A DNA stretch of 64,000 nucleotides, taken from positions 1 through 64,000 of the forward strand of contig JAZLLG010000044.1 in NCBI GenBank assembly GCA_045598045.1, in the 5' to 3' direction. The notes under the pieces are model-generated. The model did no database searches and was not told the origin of the DNA. It was given only the letters and a program-made list of their open reading frames with translations. The translations under genes were made by a program, and so were the position numbers. Shown in pieces: positions 25,638 through 34,083 of this stretch (position 1 is the stretch's first letter; each line of letters starts with the position of its first letter). The DNA comes from RGIG3528 sp045598045. Its GTDB lineage: Bacteria; Bacillota; Clostridia; Lachnospirales; Lachnospiraceae.

Positions 25638-28600
25638 CTAACGGCCTTCAAGGTCAAGAAGTTGATTCTCATACTTGTACTCATATGTCCAAGGTCTGAT
25701 GGTCTTGCCAACAGCAACAGGGATATATGTTATGCAATCGCCATACGCGAAGTAGCAATCAAGTTCTCTGAGGTACTTAGAGTTGTTTGCGGCTACAGGA
25801 ATAGCAAGGAATTCTTCTTCCCAATCTTCCCAATCAAGCTTGAAGGAATCAATCTGCTTGTTAGCATCCTTTTTATCGTTAGGCCACTTAGCATCATTGT
25901 TTCTGCTGATTTCAAGCCATGCATGCTCTGTAAGCCAGTAGAACCACTGCTCTGTGGTAGCAGGTGAATCACCTACATAGTAGAGATCTACGAACTGAAG
26001 CTTAAGTGCATAGTTAGCAACATCGTTGTTCTTGAATGTCTTCTTCTCAGCTGCATCGTATGTGGAGATTACTCTCTTATTCCATGTAGCATGAGCTGCA
26101 TTGGAGTCATGAGAGTTTGTATTAAGAACCTGCCATACCTTAGCATCGATTGTTACATCCTTAAGCTTGCTGAGAGCTTCAGCGTCTTCAAGGTTGCTAC
26201 CGTCACTGAGATCATTAAATGCCTTACGAACCATTACGTAGAAGATGCCGTCCTCTACATCTGTAATAACTTCGCCATCTGCAAGAGGAGCATTTGTTGC
26301 TTCAAACTGAATGAATGTGATATCTGCAAATGTTGCAAGGTCAGATGACTTTGTAAGCTTTGCAATGTTATCGTTTGCATAAACGTCTACAGGTGTCTTT
26401 GTATAATTATCACCGTAAACCTTAGCGCCGCTTGCTGCGTAAACATCAACTACATGAAGTGCAAGCCAAAGAGCATCGCCCTCACCGTTGTTATCAGAGT
26501 TACCAAGACCTGCGCCAACGAGTGCTGTACCTTCCTTAGCATCATCACATGTTGTCCAGAAGATACCGGGCTCATCCTTAGCAACCATGTTGGAGGTATC
26601 GAATGTACCGATGTTGAGTGTCTTCTTAGCTGTGCCGTATTCGCCTTCGATAACGAAGTCGAAACGTGTATTAAGGATGCCCTTATATGCAAGCTTATAA
26701 CCATCTGTTCCATCTGCAGGAATATCAAGTGCTACAAGATCAAAAGCAAGTTCACCCTTAGCATTTGTAAGATCATCAACTACAATGATTTCATCACTGC
26801 CAGCCTTGTCAACAAAAGGAGCATTACCGAATCTTGCATCGAAAACAGTATTGTAGTCATCACCGTCGTTCTTAAGAGCCTGAGCCTTGCTTGTCTGGTC
26901 ATAAGCCTTGAACCAAACCTTAACATCTTCCATTGCTCTGCCGAGCTGATCCTTAACTACGAACTTAACTGTTGCCTTGTTGAAGTCACAAGCACCTGCA
27001 TCCTCGTTGAGGTAGTAACGTGTAACGTCCTGACCATTAACTGTCATTGCTACGCTTGTAGGAACAAGGTGACCGATTGTATCAATTGTAACTGCGAAGA
27101 GGAGCTTTCTAGGCTGAAGCTTGCCATCGCCGTTTTCAAGAGCCTGGAAGTAACAGAAGATTGTTGCCTTGCTGTTTTCCTTGATGATTTCAAGAGTACC
27201 ATCATCCATAACTGCTACTACGTTAGGATTGGAGGACTCGAATGTAATCTGGCCATACTCATCAATTTCGTCATAAACAGAGCCTACTGCTGTGCCGTCA
27301 AGTACACAAACATCGCATGCACCTGCTGCTGAATTGAACTTGTTGCCAAATGTATCGATGAACTGAACTGCGAAACCGTAGTTTGTATCGTCATCGATGG
27401 AAAGCTTTGTGGATGCACCACAATCCTTGAATGCTGTTTCAACAGGACCGATTGCCCAGTTAACAGACTCAATTGCCCATGCACCTGCATCAACTGCGTC
27501 GATCTCAATAGTCTTAGAGCAAGCCTTTACGTTCTCTGCATTGTATGCAATGAACTCAACAACATGATGAGACTTTGCAGGGATGTAAAGCTGATCGTTC
27601 TCGTAGTACTGTGTAACTGTCTCTTCGCCGTCAACTGTACATGTGTCAACGTACTCCCATGTATAACCCTTTGCATTGATTACAACGCCGTTAGCATCCT
27701 TGAAGTTGCTAACAACGAATGTAAGGTCCTGATCAGCGTATGCTACGTTCTTAGCTGCACCTGTACCAAAAAGCTTTGATGAGTATGCAACGTCGAAGCT
27801 TGCGCAATCGCCAACATTACCTGTGAGGTATGCCTTCTGACCCTTAACGTCGAAGCAGTACTTCTGACCGTTAACGATGTCATTGTAGAATGTAACCTTA
27901 TCGCCATCAACGATAACGTATTCCTTGATGAGCTGTTCAGCCTTGTTCTCATCCCAACCAACAAGATATACATCGAGGTCGTCAGCTGCTACTGCCTTGC
28001 CGTCGAATGTAACCTTTGCTGCGTTGTATGCGATCTGAGCAACTTCAAGCTCTTCAGCCTTAACTGTTACGTGCATAGGCTGTACAGCGAATGCTACCTT
28101 GCCTGTAGCCTTGTCGATGATTGTGAGAACGATGTCACACTCACCCTTAGCAACGGGTGTAACAACACCATTCTTGTCAACCTTAGCTACTGCTTCGTTT
28201 GTAGATGTCCAGTAACCGCCGTTCTTGGATGTTGACCATCCCTTAGCGCCGATGAATCTGAAGTCTACTGCTGCGTCCTTAACATTCATTGTGAATGTAG
28301 GAAGAGCATCTGTAGCGTCCTGCTTAGCGATGAATACGGAGTATTCGTCAGCTACTACAACTGTGAGAGGCTCACATGTGTAACCTGTAGCTTCGTATGT
28401 GATCTGAGCGGCACCTGCTGCAACTGCTGTTACAACACCGTTCTTATCAACTGTAGCTACTGCATCATTGGAAGACTTCCAAGCGATGCCGGCTGTCTTG
28501 TAGTCAGCGCATCCATAGAACTTGAAATCTTCTGTAGCACCCTTCTTAAGCATGTAAGAAGTGATGCACTCGTCGGAACTCTTAGCGCTCTGGAGAGCGA

Positions 28601-28700
28601 GCTTAATTGTTCCTGCTGCCTTAGCGTTCTGTGCAGGGATGAGTGTAAGTACCATAGCTGCAACGAGTACTAAGGAAAGCTTCTTAAAGAAACTCTTCAT
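25638..28700 (-). CDS. Large secreted Ig-like (BIG2) surface protein
   Basis: Protein of 1020 aa with a clear signal peptide (MKSFFKKLSLVLVAAMVLT, cleavage after AKAA). At the mature N-terminus are two bacterial Ig-like BIG2 repeats with the hallmark pattern (WKSSNDAVATVDKNGVVT and STNEAVAKVDKNGVVT); a third appears near residues 470-530 (ESSNPNVVAVMDDGTLEI). The rest is acidic, beta-rich and of unknown fold, without LPXTG, SLH or choline-binding signals. A crystalline surface-layer-like or matrix role is plausible from size, strong AGGAGGAAG site, strong terminator and regular codon choice. The start at 28700 gives the signal peptide; an upstream ATG at 28814 would precede it with unrelated basic residues. 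Confidence 0.8.
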   Translation of the reverse strand: MKSFFKKLSLVLVAAMVLTLIPAQNAKAAGTIKLALQSAKSSDECITSYMLKKGATEDFKFYGCADYKTAGIAWKSSNDAVATVDKNGVVTAVAAGAAQITYEATGYTCEPLTVVVADEYSVFIAKQDATDALPTFTMNVKDAAVDFRFIGAKGWSTSKNGGYWTSTNEAVAKVDKNGVVTPVAKGECDIVLTIIDKATGKVAFAVQPMHVTVKAEELEVAQIAYNAAKVTFDGKAVAADDLDVYLVGWDENKAEQLIKEYVIVDGDKVTFYNDIVNGQKYCFDVKGQKAYLTGNVGDCASFDVAYSSKLFGTGAAKNVAYADQDLTFVVSNFKDANGVVINAKGYTWEYVDTCTVDGEETVTQYYENDQLYIPAKSHHVVEFIAYNAENVKACSKTIEIDAVDAGAWAIESVNWAIGPVETAFKDCGASTKLSIDDDTNYGFAVQFIDTFGNKFNSAAGACDVCVLDGTAVGSVYDEIDEYGQITFESSNPNVVAVMDDGTLEIIKENSKATIFCYFQALENGDGKLQPRKLLFAVTIDTIGHLVPTSVAMTVNGQDVTRYYLNEDAGACDFNKATVKFVVKDQLGRAMEDVKVWFKAYDQTSKAQALKNDGDDYNTVFDARFGNAPFVDKAGSDEIIVVDDLTNAKGELAFDLVALDIPADGTDGYKLAYKGILNTRFDFVIEGEYGTAKKTLNIGTFDTSNMVAKDEPGIFWTTCDDAKEGTALVGAGLGNSDNNGEGDALWLALHVVDVYAASGAKVYGDNYTKTPVDVYANDNIAKLTKSSDLATFADITFIQFEATNAPLADGEVITDVEDGIFYVMVRKAFNDLSDGSNLEDAEALSKLKDVTIDAKVWQVLNTNSHDSNAAHATWNKRVISTYDAAEKKTFKNNDVANYALKLQFVDLYYVGDSPATTEQWFYWLTEHAWLEISRNNDAKWPNDKKDANKQIDSFKLDWEDWEEEFLAIPVAANNSKYLRELDCYFAYGDCITYIPVAVGKTIRPWTYEYKYENQLLDLEGR

Positions 28701-28791
28701 GTTTCTTCCTCCTATAAATTTTTTTTTGCCACGTTTACGTGACCCTTTTTTATCCTTGCCCGCTTCCAAACCGGAAGCAGACCCGTAGAGA

Positions 28792-28811
28792 AGTGTACCA
28801 CATAAATGTGG
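28792..28811 (-). promoter_or_regulatory. Extended -10 promoter and palindromic operator of the surface-protein gene
   Basis: Minus strand TGGTACACT (28800-28792) is an extended -10 element. Directly upstream and overlapping its TGG is the perfect palindrome CCACAT-tt-ATGTGG (28811-28798). A TTGACA at 28825-28820 is too far (22 nt) for normal spacing. The palindrome is a strong candidate for a dimeric regulator site. Confidence 0.55.
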
Positions 28812-28912
28812 CATAAATATGTCAAAAAAATAATATTTTCTTTATAAACCGAAAAGAATCCTTTTGATTTATCATCGGTTTTTTCAAAAATGCTGTTTTG
28901 TTGTTTGTTTTT

Positions 28913-28975
28913 TCTTGAAAAAATGTCAAAAGAGCTCGGAATCATCTTGAAAAAATGTCGTAGGAAGGATAATCT
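28913..28975 (+). promoter_or_regulatory. Promoter with 15-bp direct repeats, plus-strand DUF4143 ATPase
   Basis: TTGAAA (28947-28952), 17-nt spacer and TAATCT (28970-28975) form a reasonable promoter. The 15-mer TCTTGAAAAAATGTC occurs twice, at 28913-28927 and 28945-28959, 32 bp apart (three helical turns); the second copy contains the -35 box. Confidence 0.6.
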
Positions 28976-28994
28976 ATTCAACGAGGTGAAAAAT

Positions 28995-30332
28995 ATGATA
29001 CGTAGAAAAATCGAAAAAAAAATAAACGATTGGATTGATGATTCAAAAAAAGCCCTTCTCGTCACGGGAGCGCGGCAAGTCGGCAAAACGTACATCATAA
29101 GGCAATGCCTGAAAGAAAAAGGATGTGATTATGACGAGGTTAACCTAATAAGCAACCCTGATTATGTGAAGGCCCTCGAAATATCCAACACCATCGATGA
29201 TTTAAAAATAAATTTATCCGCATTAAACAACCGAACATATGAAGACCAAAAGACAATTCTCTTTATAGATGAGGTGCAGGAATATAAAGATGTCATTACA
29301 AAAATAAAAGCCTGGATAGACGACGGAAGAATCAAGTTCGTCTTAAGCGGTTCTCTTTTAGGCATCGAGTTACGAAATATAAGGTCTGCTCCCGTCGGAT
29401 ATATGGATGAAATTGATATGTATCCACTTGACTTCGAGGAATTTATCAAAGCAAGCGGAGTAACCGATGAGACCATCGAATATCTGAAGGGGTGTTTCAA
29501 CAACAAGCTTCCGGTAAGCGAAGTTATAAACGAAAAAATGTTTACATATCTGCAAAGATATCTTGTTGTTGGCGGAATGCCGGAAGCAGTTCATGAATAT
29601 CTTGAAAGCGGAAACATGGGACAGGTTTTCGATATACAAGAAAACATTGTCAGGCAGTACAAACGTGATTTTACCAAGTACGAAGCTGACGACAAAAAAT
29701 TAATGCTTATATCGATATACGATCAAATTCCCTCACAACTTCTAAAGCAGAATAAACGATTCAACTACGCAGACCTAAAGCAAGGACTACGATTCGAACG
29801 TTTGGAGAATAGTTTTTTATGGTTAAAGCATTCAGGAGTATCATTACCGGTGTATAACGCCACCGAACCCAGGGTGTCGCTAAACCAGAATGTAAAGAGC
29901 AGTCTGCTGAAGCTATATTCCTCTGATGTCGGTTTACTAACTTCACAGTATGGCAATGCAATGAAAAGCAAAATTCTTCTCAGAGACAACAAGGTTAACC
30001 TTGGAGGTGTGTATGAAAACTTTGTTGCCGAAGAGCTGAAATCCCATGGGTACGATTTATATTTTTACAATAGTCACAGTATGGGCGAATTGGATTTTGT
30101 TATCGAACACAATCTGCAGGTTGTTCCCATAGAGGTAAAAAGCGGTAAGGATTACTATGTTCACAGTGCAATAAGTAAAGTAGCCAATAACAGTGAATAT
30201 GAAATAAATGAAGCATATGTTTTTGCGCATTGCAATATCGAACATAAAGACAAAATAATATATTTCCCAATATATATGTGTGGTTTTCTTACAGAAGAAA
30301 TATCAATACCAAGATTGAACGCACTAATTTAG
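28995..30332 (+). CDS. AAA_14/DUF4143 ATPase
   Basis: Protein of 445 aa of the same family as 23951-25225 but clearly diverged. Walker A is TGARQVGKTY, Walker B is ILFIDEVQEYKD, followed by VLSGSLLG. The C-terminal part has GELDFVIEHNLQVVPIEVKSG, matching the D-x(n)-EVK core of PD-(D/E)XK nuclease-like folds. It is the only plus-strand gene between 3.4 and 64 kb, back-to-back with the surface-protein gene. Start at 28995 because of the GAGGTG site seven bases upstream; ATGs further 5' (28890, 28923) lie upstream of the promoter-like elements. It ends at a hairpin shared with thrC. Confidence 0.88.
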   Translation: MIRRKIEKKINDWIDDSKKALLVTGARQVGKTYIIRQCLKEKGCDYDEVNLISNPDYVKALEISNTIDDLKINLSALNNRTYEDQKTILFIDEVQEYKDVITKIKAWIDDGRIKFVLSGSLLGIELRNIRSAPVGYMDEIDMYPLDFEEFIKASGVTDETIEYLKGCFNNKLPVSEVINEKMFTYLQRYLVVGGMPEAVHEYLESGNMGQVFDIQENIVRQYKRDFTKYEADDKKLMLISIYDQIPSQLLKQNKRFNYADLKQGLRFERLENSFLWLKHSGVSLPVYNATEPRVSLNQNVKSSLLKLYSSDVGLLTSQYGNAMKSKILLRDNKVNLGGVYENFVAEELKSHGYDLYFYNSHSMGELDFVIEHNLQVVPIEVKSGKDYYVHSAISKVANNSEYEINEAYVFAHCNIEHKDKIIYFPIYMCGFLTEEISIPRLNALI

Positions 30333-30350
30333 CACTTATCTCAAAGAAGC

Positions 30351-30394
30351 AGAAAGAGCCCTTTACAATCCAAGGGCTCTTTCTACTTCTTTTT
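30351..30394. terminator. Shared bidirectional terminator between the DUF4143 ATPase and thrC
   Basis: AGAAAGAGCCCTT pairs with AAGGGCTCTTTCT around an eight-base loop, then CTTCTTTTT on the plus strand. The thrC stop codon (30363-30365) sits at the edge of the loop, so the last thrC codons are part of the stem. Confidence 0.9.
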
Positions 30395-31847
30395 GCATTT
30401 CATTTTTTTCGCAAACAGTCTTGTGTCTGATTTCCGCAGTCTTAATTTCTTTGACCGCTTCGGGAAGTTCAATGCCGGAAAGCTCGTGGAGCATATCGAT
30501 AAGCTCAAAGTCGCTCTCTTCCGTAAAGACCTTTCCGAGAAGACCTCCGACAACTGCACGTGAAAACTTATACGGACTTGCGGTTGATGCAATGACTGTT
30601 ACCGTATCGTCCTTAGTTTCTTTTCTGTAAGTATCGTAGACGTGTGCGCCTACCGCAGTGTGCGTGTCAATAACATAACCGTCTTCACCGAAAAGGCGCC
30701 CGATGATGTCACCGGTCTGTTTCTCCGTAGCAAAGCCGCCAAGGAAGTCGGACATGTTTTCCTTCATATCCTCGGAAACGGTATACTTGCCGAAAGTCTT
30801 CAGTTCACTCATAAGTGCCGCACACTTTTCGGAGCTGTCCCCCGCAGTATGGAAAAGAAGTCTCTCAAGGTTGGAGGAAATGAGAATGTCCATTGAAGGG
30901 GATGTTGTGAGAATAAATTCTCTGTTTTTATCGTAAGTCCCTGTTTTGAAGAAATCATAAAGGACCTTATTTTCATTTGAGGCGCAAACAAGTTTGTTCA
31001 CAGGAAGGCCCATTCTTTTTGCATAATATGCTGCAAGAATGTTTCCGAAGTTACCTGTGGGAACAACAATGTTAATCTGCTCGCCTGCCTTTATCTCACC
31101 CTTTTTCAAAAGCTGCGCATACGCAAACACATAGTAAACAACCTGAGGAATAAGTCTGCCGATGTTAATGGAGTTTGCCGAAGAGAAACGGAACCCTTTT
31201 TCCTTAAGGCGCTCGTTAAGCTCTTTATTGTTGAACATTTCCTTAACGCCGGTCTGTGCATCGTCGAAATTGCCTTTGATTGCAATAACCTTTGTATTAT
31301 CGCCCTTCTGGGTAACCATCTGGAGTTCCTGAACGCGACTTACACCGTCTTTGGGATAGAAAACTATAATGCGTGTACCGGGCACATCCGCAAAGCCCGC
31401 AAGAGCTGCCTTTCCCGTGTCACCTGAAGTTGCGGTAAGGATAACTATTTCTTCTTTAACACCGTTCTTCTTTGCGGAAGTCGTAAGAAGGTGAGGAAGA
31501 ATGGACAACGCCATATCCTTGAAAGCGATTGTTTTTCCGTGATAGAGTTCCAGGAACCAGGCTCCGCCGGCCTTTTTCATTTCACAGATGTTCTCTGTTT
31601 CGAACTTCGAATCATAAGCCGCATCAATGCACGCTTTAAGCTCTTCCTCGGTAAAATCCGTGAAGAAGCGGCTCATTACATCATATGCAACTTCCTTGTA
31701 GGACATCTTTGAAAGAGCATCAAGACTTGTGGTTAGCTCCGGGATGCTCTCCGGAACAAAAAGTCCTCCATCCTCGGAAAGTCCCTTAAGAATTGCTTCT
31801 GATGCAGTAACGTAAAGCTTTGAGTTTCTGGTAGATAAGTAACGCAT
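30363..31847 (-). CDS. thrC: Threonine synthase
   Basis: PLP-dependent enzyme of 494 aa that converts O-phosphohomoserine to threonine and phosphate. Typical segments are MRYLSTRNS at the start, GLSEDGGLFVPE, the PLP-lysine region GKTIAFKDMALS, the ATSGDTGKAA phosphate loop and VPTGNFGNILAAY. The length fits the long (fungal/Escherichia-like) class. The chosen start begins at MRYLS with GAGGC upstream; an ATG ten codons earlier lacks a ribosome site. It follows the SleB-like gene by 52 bases, with a hairpin between. Its stop codon lies inside the terminator stem-loop shared with the convergent ATPase gene. Confidence 0.96.
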   Translation of the reverse strand: MRYLSTRNSKLYVTASEAILKGLSEDGGLFVPESIPELTTSLDALSKMSYKEVAYDVMSRFFTDFTEEELKACIDAAYDSKFETENICEMKKAGGAWFLELYHGKTIAFKDMALSILPHLLTTSAKKNGVKEEIVILTATSGDTGKAALAGFADVPGTRIIVFYPKDGVSRVQELQMVTQKGDNTKVIAIKGNFDDAQTGVKEMFNNKELNERLKEKGFRFSSANSINIGRLIPQVVYYVFAYAQLLKKGEIKAGEQINIVVPTGNFGNILAAYYAKRMGLPVNKLVCASNENKVLYDFFKTGTYDKNREFILTTSPSMDILISSNLERLLFHTAGDSSEKCAALMSELKTFGKYTVSEDMKENMSDFLGGFATEKQTGDIIGRLFGEDGYVIDTHTAVGAHVYDTYRKETKDDTVTVIASTASPYKFSRAVVGGLLGKVFTEESDFELIDMLHELSGIELPEAVKEIKTAEIRHKTVCEKNEMQKEVERALGL

Positions 31848-31870
31848 AGCTGCCTCGCTGTTTTTATATT

Positions 31871-31902
31871 TAAACAAGGCTCGTTAAGCTCCGCCTCGTT
31901 TA
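31871..31902 (-). terminator. Hairpin between the SleB-like gene and thrC
   Basis: Minus strand TAAACGAGGC pairs with GCCTTGTTTA (one G-U pair). It starts at the stop codon of the hydrolase gene. No proper T run follows, so it may be a partial terminator or a processing/stability element ahead of thrC. Confidence 0.45.
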
Positions 31903-32754
31903 GTCGTCTTCTTTGTAGAAGTCGTGATGACCGTGATGGAAAAGATGAATCATTTCCGTGTCGAACATCTTAACATATTTGGAACGCGCTGTCTTCTTAT
32001 TTAAGAAATAAACCGCACCCTGTGATTCATCCGCCCCGTTCAGAACGTCAAGAACCGCATCTATTGTGCTCTGTTCAACCTCAACGGAAGAATAACGTCC
32101 GTTTAAAGTTGACGTGAAAGCGTCTCCGTCAAAAACAACGCCTTCAATGGAATTAGGGAAGCGATTGGACACAACTCTGTTAAGCACAACGTTTGCTACA
32201 AGCTGTTTGCCCAATGTGTCTTCAATGCTTGCTTCTGCCTCAACAATACGGCAGAGAATTTTGAAATCACGTTCTGCAACGCGAATTTCCGTTCCTGCAT
32301 ATTCTATGGTGCAGGCGCCTGTATCTTCGAGCAGGCTGATAACCGAAACTTCCTCTTTCTCAACGGGTTCGGATTTCTTTACAGGTAAGCTGATGCCGTC
32401 AAGCTCGACGTTTTCCTCGCAAAGGAATCTTTCCTCTCTCTTTTTCTTTGTGTTGATTCTGGAAGTTTTTACAACATCACTTTTGTTTGATTCAGATATT
32501 GCAACTTCTGTTTCGCTCTCAGCAGCCTTAACTTCCCCGGAATCGGTGACATCAAAGCTCTCTTCTGCCTCAACGGACAAACTTGCGCTGTAAGTCTCGG
32601 CAGGCACAGCCTTAAGCATAGCCTCTGCAGTTTCTGTTTCAATTATGTTTTCTGTTGTTTTGCTTTCTGAATTGCCTTTTAATGGAGTAAAATCAATTAG
32701 TAATAACACTGTTGCCAGAGACAGGATGAAAGCAAATAGTCTCTTTTGTTTCAT
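31900..32754 (-). CDS. SleB-type cell wall hydrolase
   Basis: Protein of 284 aa with a basic, hydrophobic N-terminus (signal peptide or anchor, residues about 5-25), an acidic Ser/Glu-rich linker of about 120 residues, and a C-terminal Hydrolase_2 domain. The domain has the conserved start FKILCRIVEAEAS with the likely catalytic Glu, VANVVLNRV, and PNSIEGVV. The family cuts peptidoglycan (lytic transglycosylase or glucosaminidase) in spore germination or cell-wall turnover; whether this organism sporulates is not visible here. A consensus promoter and an AGAGGT ribosome site precede it. Confidence 0.85.
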   Translation of the reverse strand: MKQKRLFAFILSLATVLLLIDFTPLKGNSESKTTENIIETETAEAMLKAVPAETYSASLSVEAEESFDVTDSGEVKAAESETEVAISESNKSDVVKTSRINTKKKREERFLCEENVELDGISLPVKKSEPVEKEEVSVISLLEDTGACTIEYAGTEIRVAERDFKILCRIVEAEASIEDTLGKQLVANVVLNRVVSNRFPNSIEGVVFDGDAFTSTLNGRYSSVEVEQSTIDAVLDVLNGADESQGAVYFLNKKTARSKYVKMFDTEMIHLFHHGHHDFYKEDD

Positions 32755-32807
32755 ATAATACCTCTAGATATACTTTTAAAAAGTTTATAAAAATTTTACA
32801 AAGGGGC

Positions 32808-32836
32808 ATTATATGCACGGTTTTTTGTTTTGTCAA
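32808..32836 (-). promoter_or_regulatory. Consensus sigma-A promoter of the SleB-like gene
   Basis: Minus strand TTGACA (32836-32831), 17-nt spacer, TATAAT (32813-32808): a perfect match to the housekeeping consensus, about 53 bases before the start codon. Confidence 0.9.
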
Positions 32837-32884
32837 GAAAAATCACACCAACGTAATTTTCTCAAATCCGATTTCAGAGGATTT

Positions 32885-33694
32885 TTACCACTCTTTTTCG
32901 CCGTAAAATCTGATTTTTGAAGACACTCTCAATTTGTTCAGAAGCGCCACGTATTCGAGCTCCGAAAGGCTTTCGATGAAGTTCTCCCGATAGTCGATTG
33001 TGACTCCTTTTTCTTTTAAAAGCATTATTGCTTTATTGTATGCCACCGCGGCATTAATTTCCGTTGAGTATCTTCCTATAATGATGTCACCGTTAACATG
33101 AATTTTGGCAGTGTATCTTTCGCGGCCGTTGATTATTTCTTTCGTCACTCCGTTGTATTTGTTGATAATACGGATGTTTCCGTAACGGAAGTCGGTGTCA
33201 TCCCCGTTTACGAACTCGTAGTCCCGCCCTGCCACAGCAAAGGGCTTAACTCCGTAGCGTGAAAGAATGCTGACCTGCATTCCGTAATCCGCTACAAAAA
33301 GGTGGGAGCCCCGCTTCATTATTTTGTGCTCAGAGTAGTAAAAAAGGTCATCGACATCAAAGGTGTATCTGATATCGGGACTGTAATAGTAAGTAAAGGA
33401 ATGCTTTTCAAGGTAAATCGGGTTTTTGATGTATACACCGTTATCACGGAGATTTAAAAGCATGATAACCTTTTCAAAAGGCAGAACGGACTTTTTTCCG
33501 TCCTGAAACTCATTCACATAAGCTTTGAGCTGCTTGTTGCAGGACATAATCTGCTTTGCCCGAACATAGGCAGAATGAGCAAGAGCCTCGGATTTGTAAC
33601 TTCCGAGGCTGATGTGCTTTTCTTTTACGGTAATCGACGCACGATAAAGCGTCGTACCGTCCTTTTTTTTATTCAGGTATACTCCCGATTTCAT
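32885..33694 (-). CDS. AP2-like DNA-binding protein with HNH-like middle
   Basis: Basic protein of 269 aa. Residues 1-50 (GVYLNKKKDGTTLYRASI, then HISLGSYKSEALAHSAY) and residues about 195-240 (RYTAKIHVNGDIIIGRYST, then NAAVAYNKAIMLL) are two AP2/ERF-like three-strand DNA-binding units. Between them, NGDDTDFRYGNIRIINKYNGV resembles the Asn-rich end of HNH endonucleases, but the catalytic His pair is not evident. Such proteins derive from homing-endonuclease-like or phage sources and may now be regulators. The start has AAAAAGGAAA upstream, only 15 bases after the 3' end of rnpB, so it probably shares the rnpB transcript. Confidence 0.65.
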   Translation of the reverse strand: MKSGVYLNKKKDGTTLYRASITVKEKHISLGSYKSEALAHSAYVRAKQIMSCNKQLKAYVNEFQDGKKSVLPFEKVIMLLNLRDNGVYIKNPIYLEKHSFTYYYSPDIRYTFDVDDLFYYSEHKIMKRGSHLFVADYGMQVSILSRYGVKPFAVAGRDYEFVNGDDTDFRYGNIRIINKYNGVTKEIINGRERYTAKIHVNGDIIIGRYSTEINAAVAYNKAIMLLKEKGVTIDYRENFIESLSELEYVALLNKLRVSSKIRFYGEKEW

Positions 33695-33709
33695 ATTTTC
33701 CTTTTTCAG

Positions 33710-34074
33710 ATGTGACCGACACTGTAAGCCGGGTTATGTATCAAACGATCATCTATCTTGACTGTACGTTGCCGTACAGCTCCCATATGGGGTTTCCCGC
33801 CATATGACGCGACCAACCCGAAGGCACGACGGGCAGCCGTATAGCCTTCTATTAGGTCTTGCTTCGAATGGGGTTTACATTGCCCTCCCGGTGTTACCAC
33901 GGGAGCGGTGGTCTCTTACACCGCCGTTTCAGCCTTACCCTGCCTTTCGGCAAGGCGGTTTATTTTCTGTTGCACTTTCCTTCAGGTTGCCCTGACCGGC
34001 CGTTAGCCGGCATTCCGCCCTATGAAGCCCGGACTTTCCTCACCTTTCGGCGCGATCGTCTGTGTCGGTCACAA
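33710..34074 (-). ncRNA. rnpB: RNase P RNA, class A
   Basis: The catalytic RNA of RNase P, about 363 nt. Universal signatures on the minus strand are GAGGAAAGTCCGGGCTTCA near the 5' end, GGCAACCTGAAGGAAAGTGC, an ACAGAAA motif, GTGAAACGGCGGTG, AGAGACCACCGC, and the final ACCCGGCTTACAG. The ends pair as GTGACCGACAC (34072-34062) with GTGTCGGTCAC (33722-33712). The peripheral helices are those of the ancestral A type, not the Bacillus B type. It lies five bases after the nucleoside kinase stop codon and 15 before the AP2-like gene. Confidence 0.97.
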
Positions 34075-34077
34075 AAT

Positions 34078-34083
34078 ATTATA
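34078..34083 (-). promoter_or_regulatory. -10 box of rnpB overlapping the upstream stop codon
   Basis: A perfect TATAAT ends six bases before the RNase P RNA 5' end. It contains the TAA stop codon of the nucleoside kinase gene. The -35 region (TTCATC with 18-19 nt spacing) is poor and lies within the kinase coding sequence. Confidence 0.55.
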
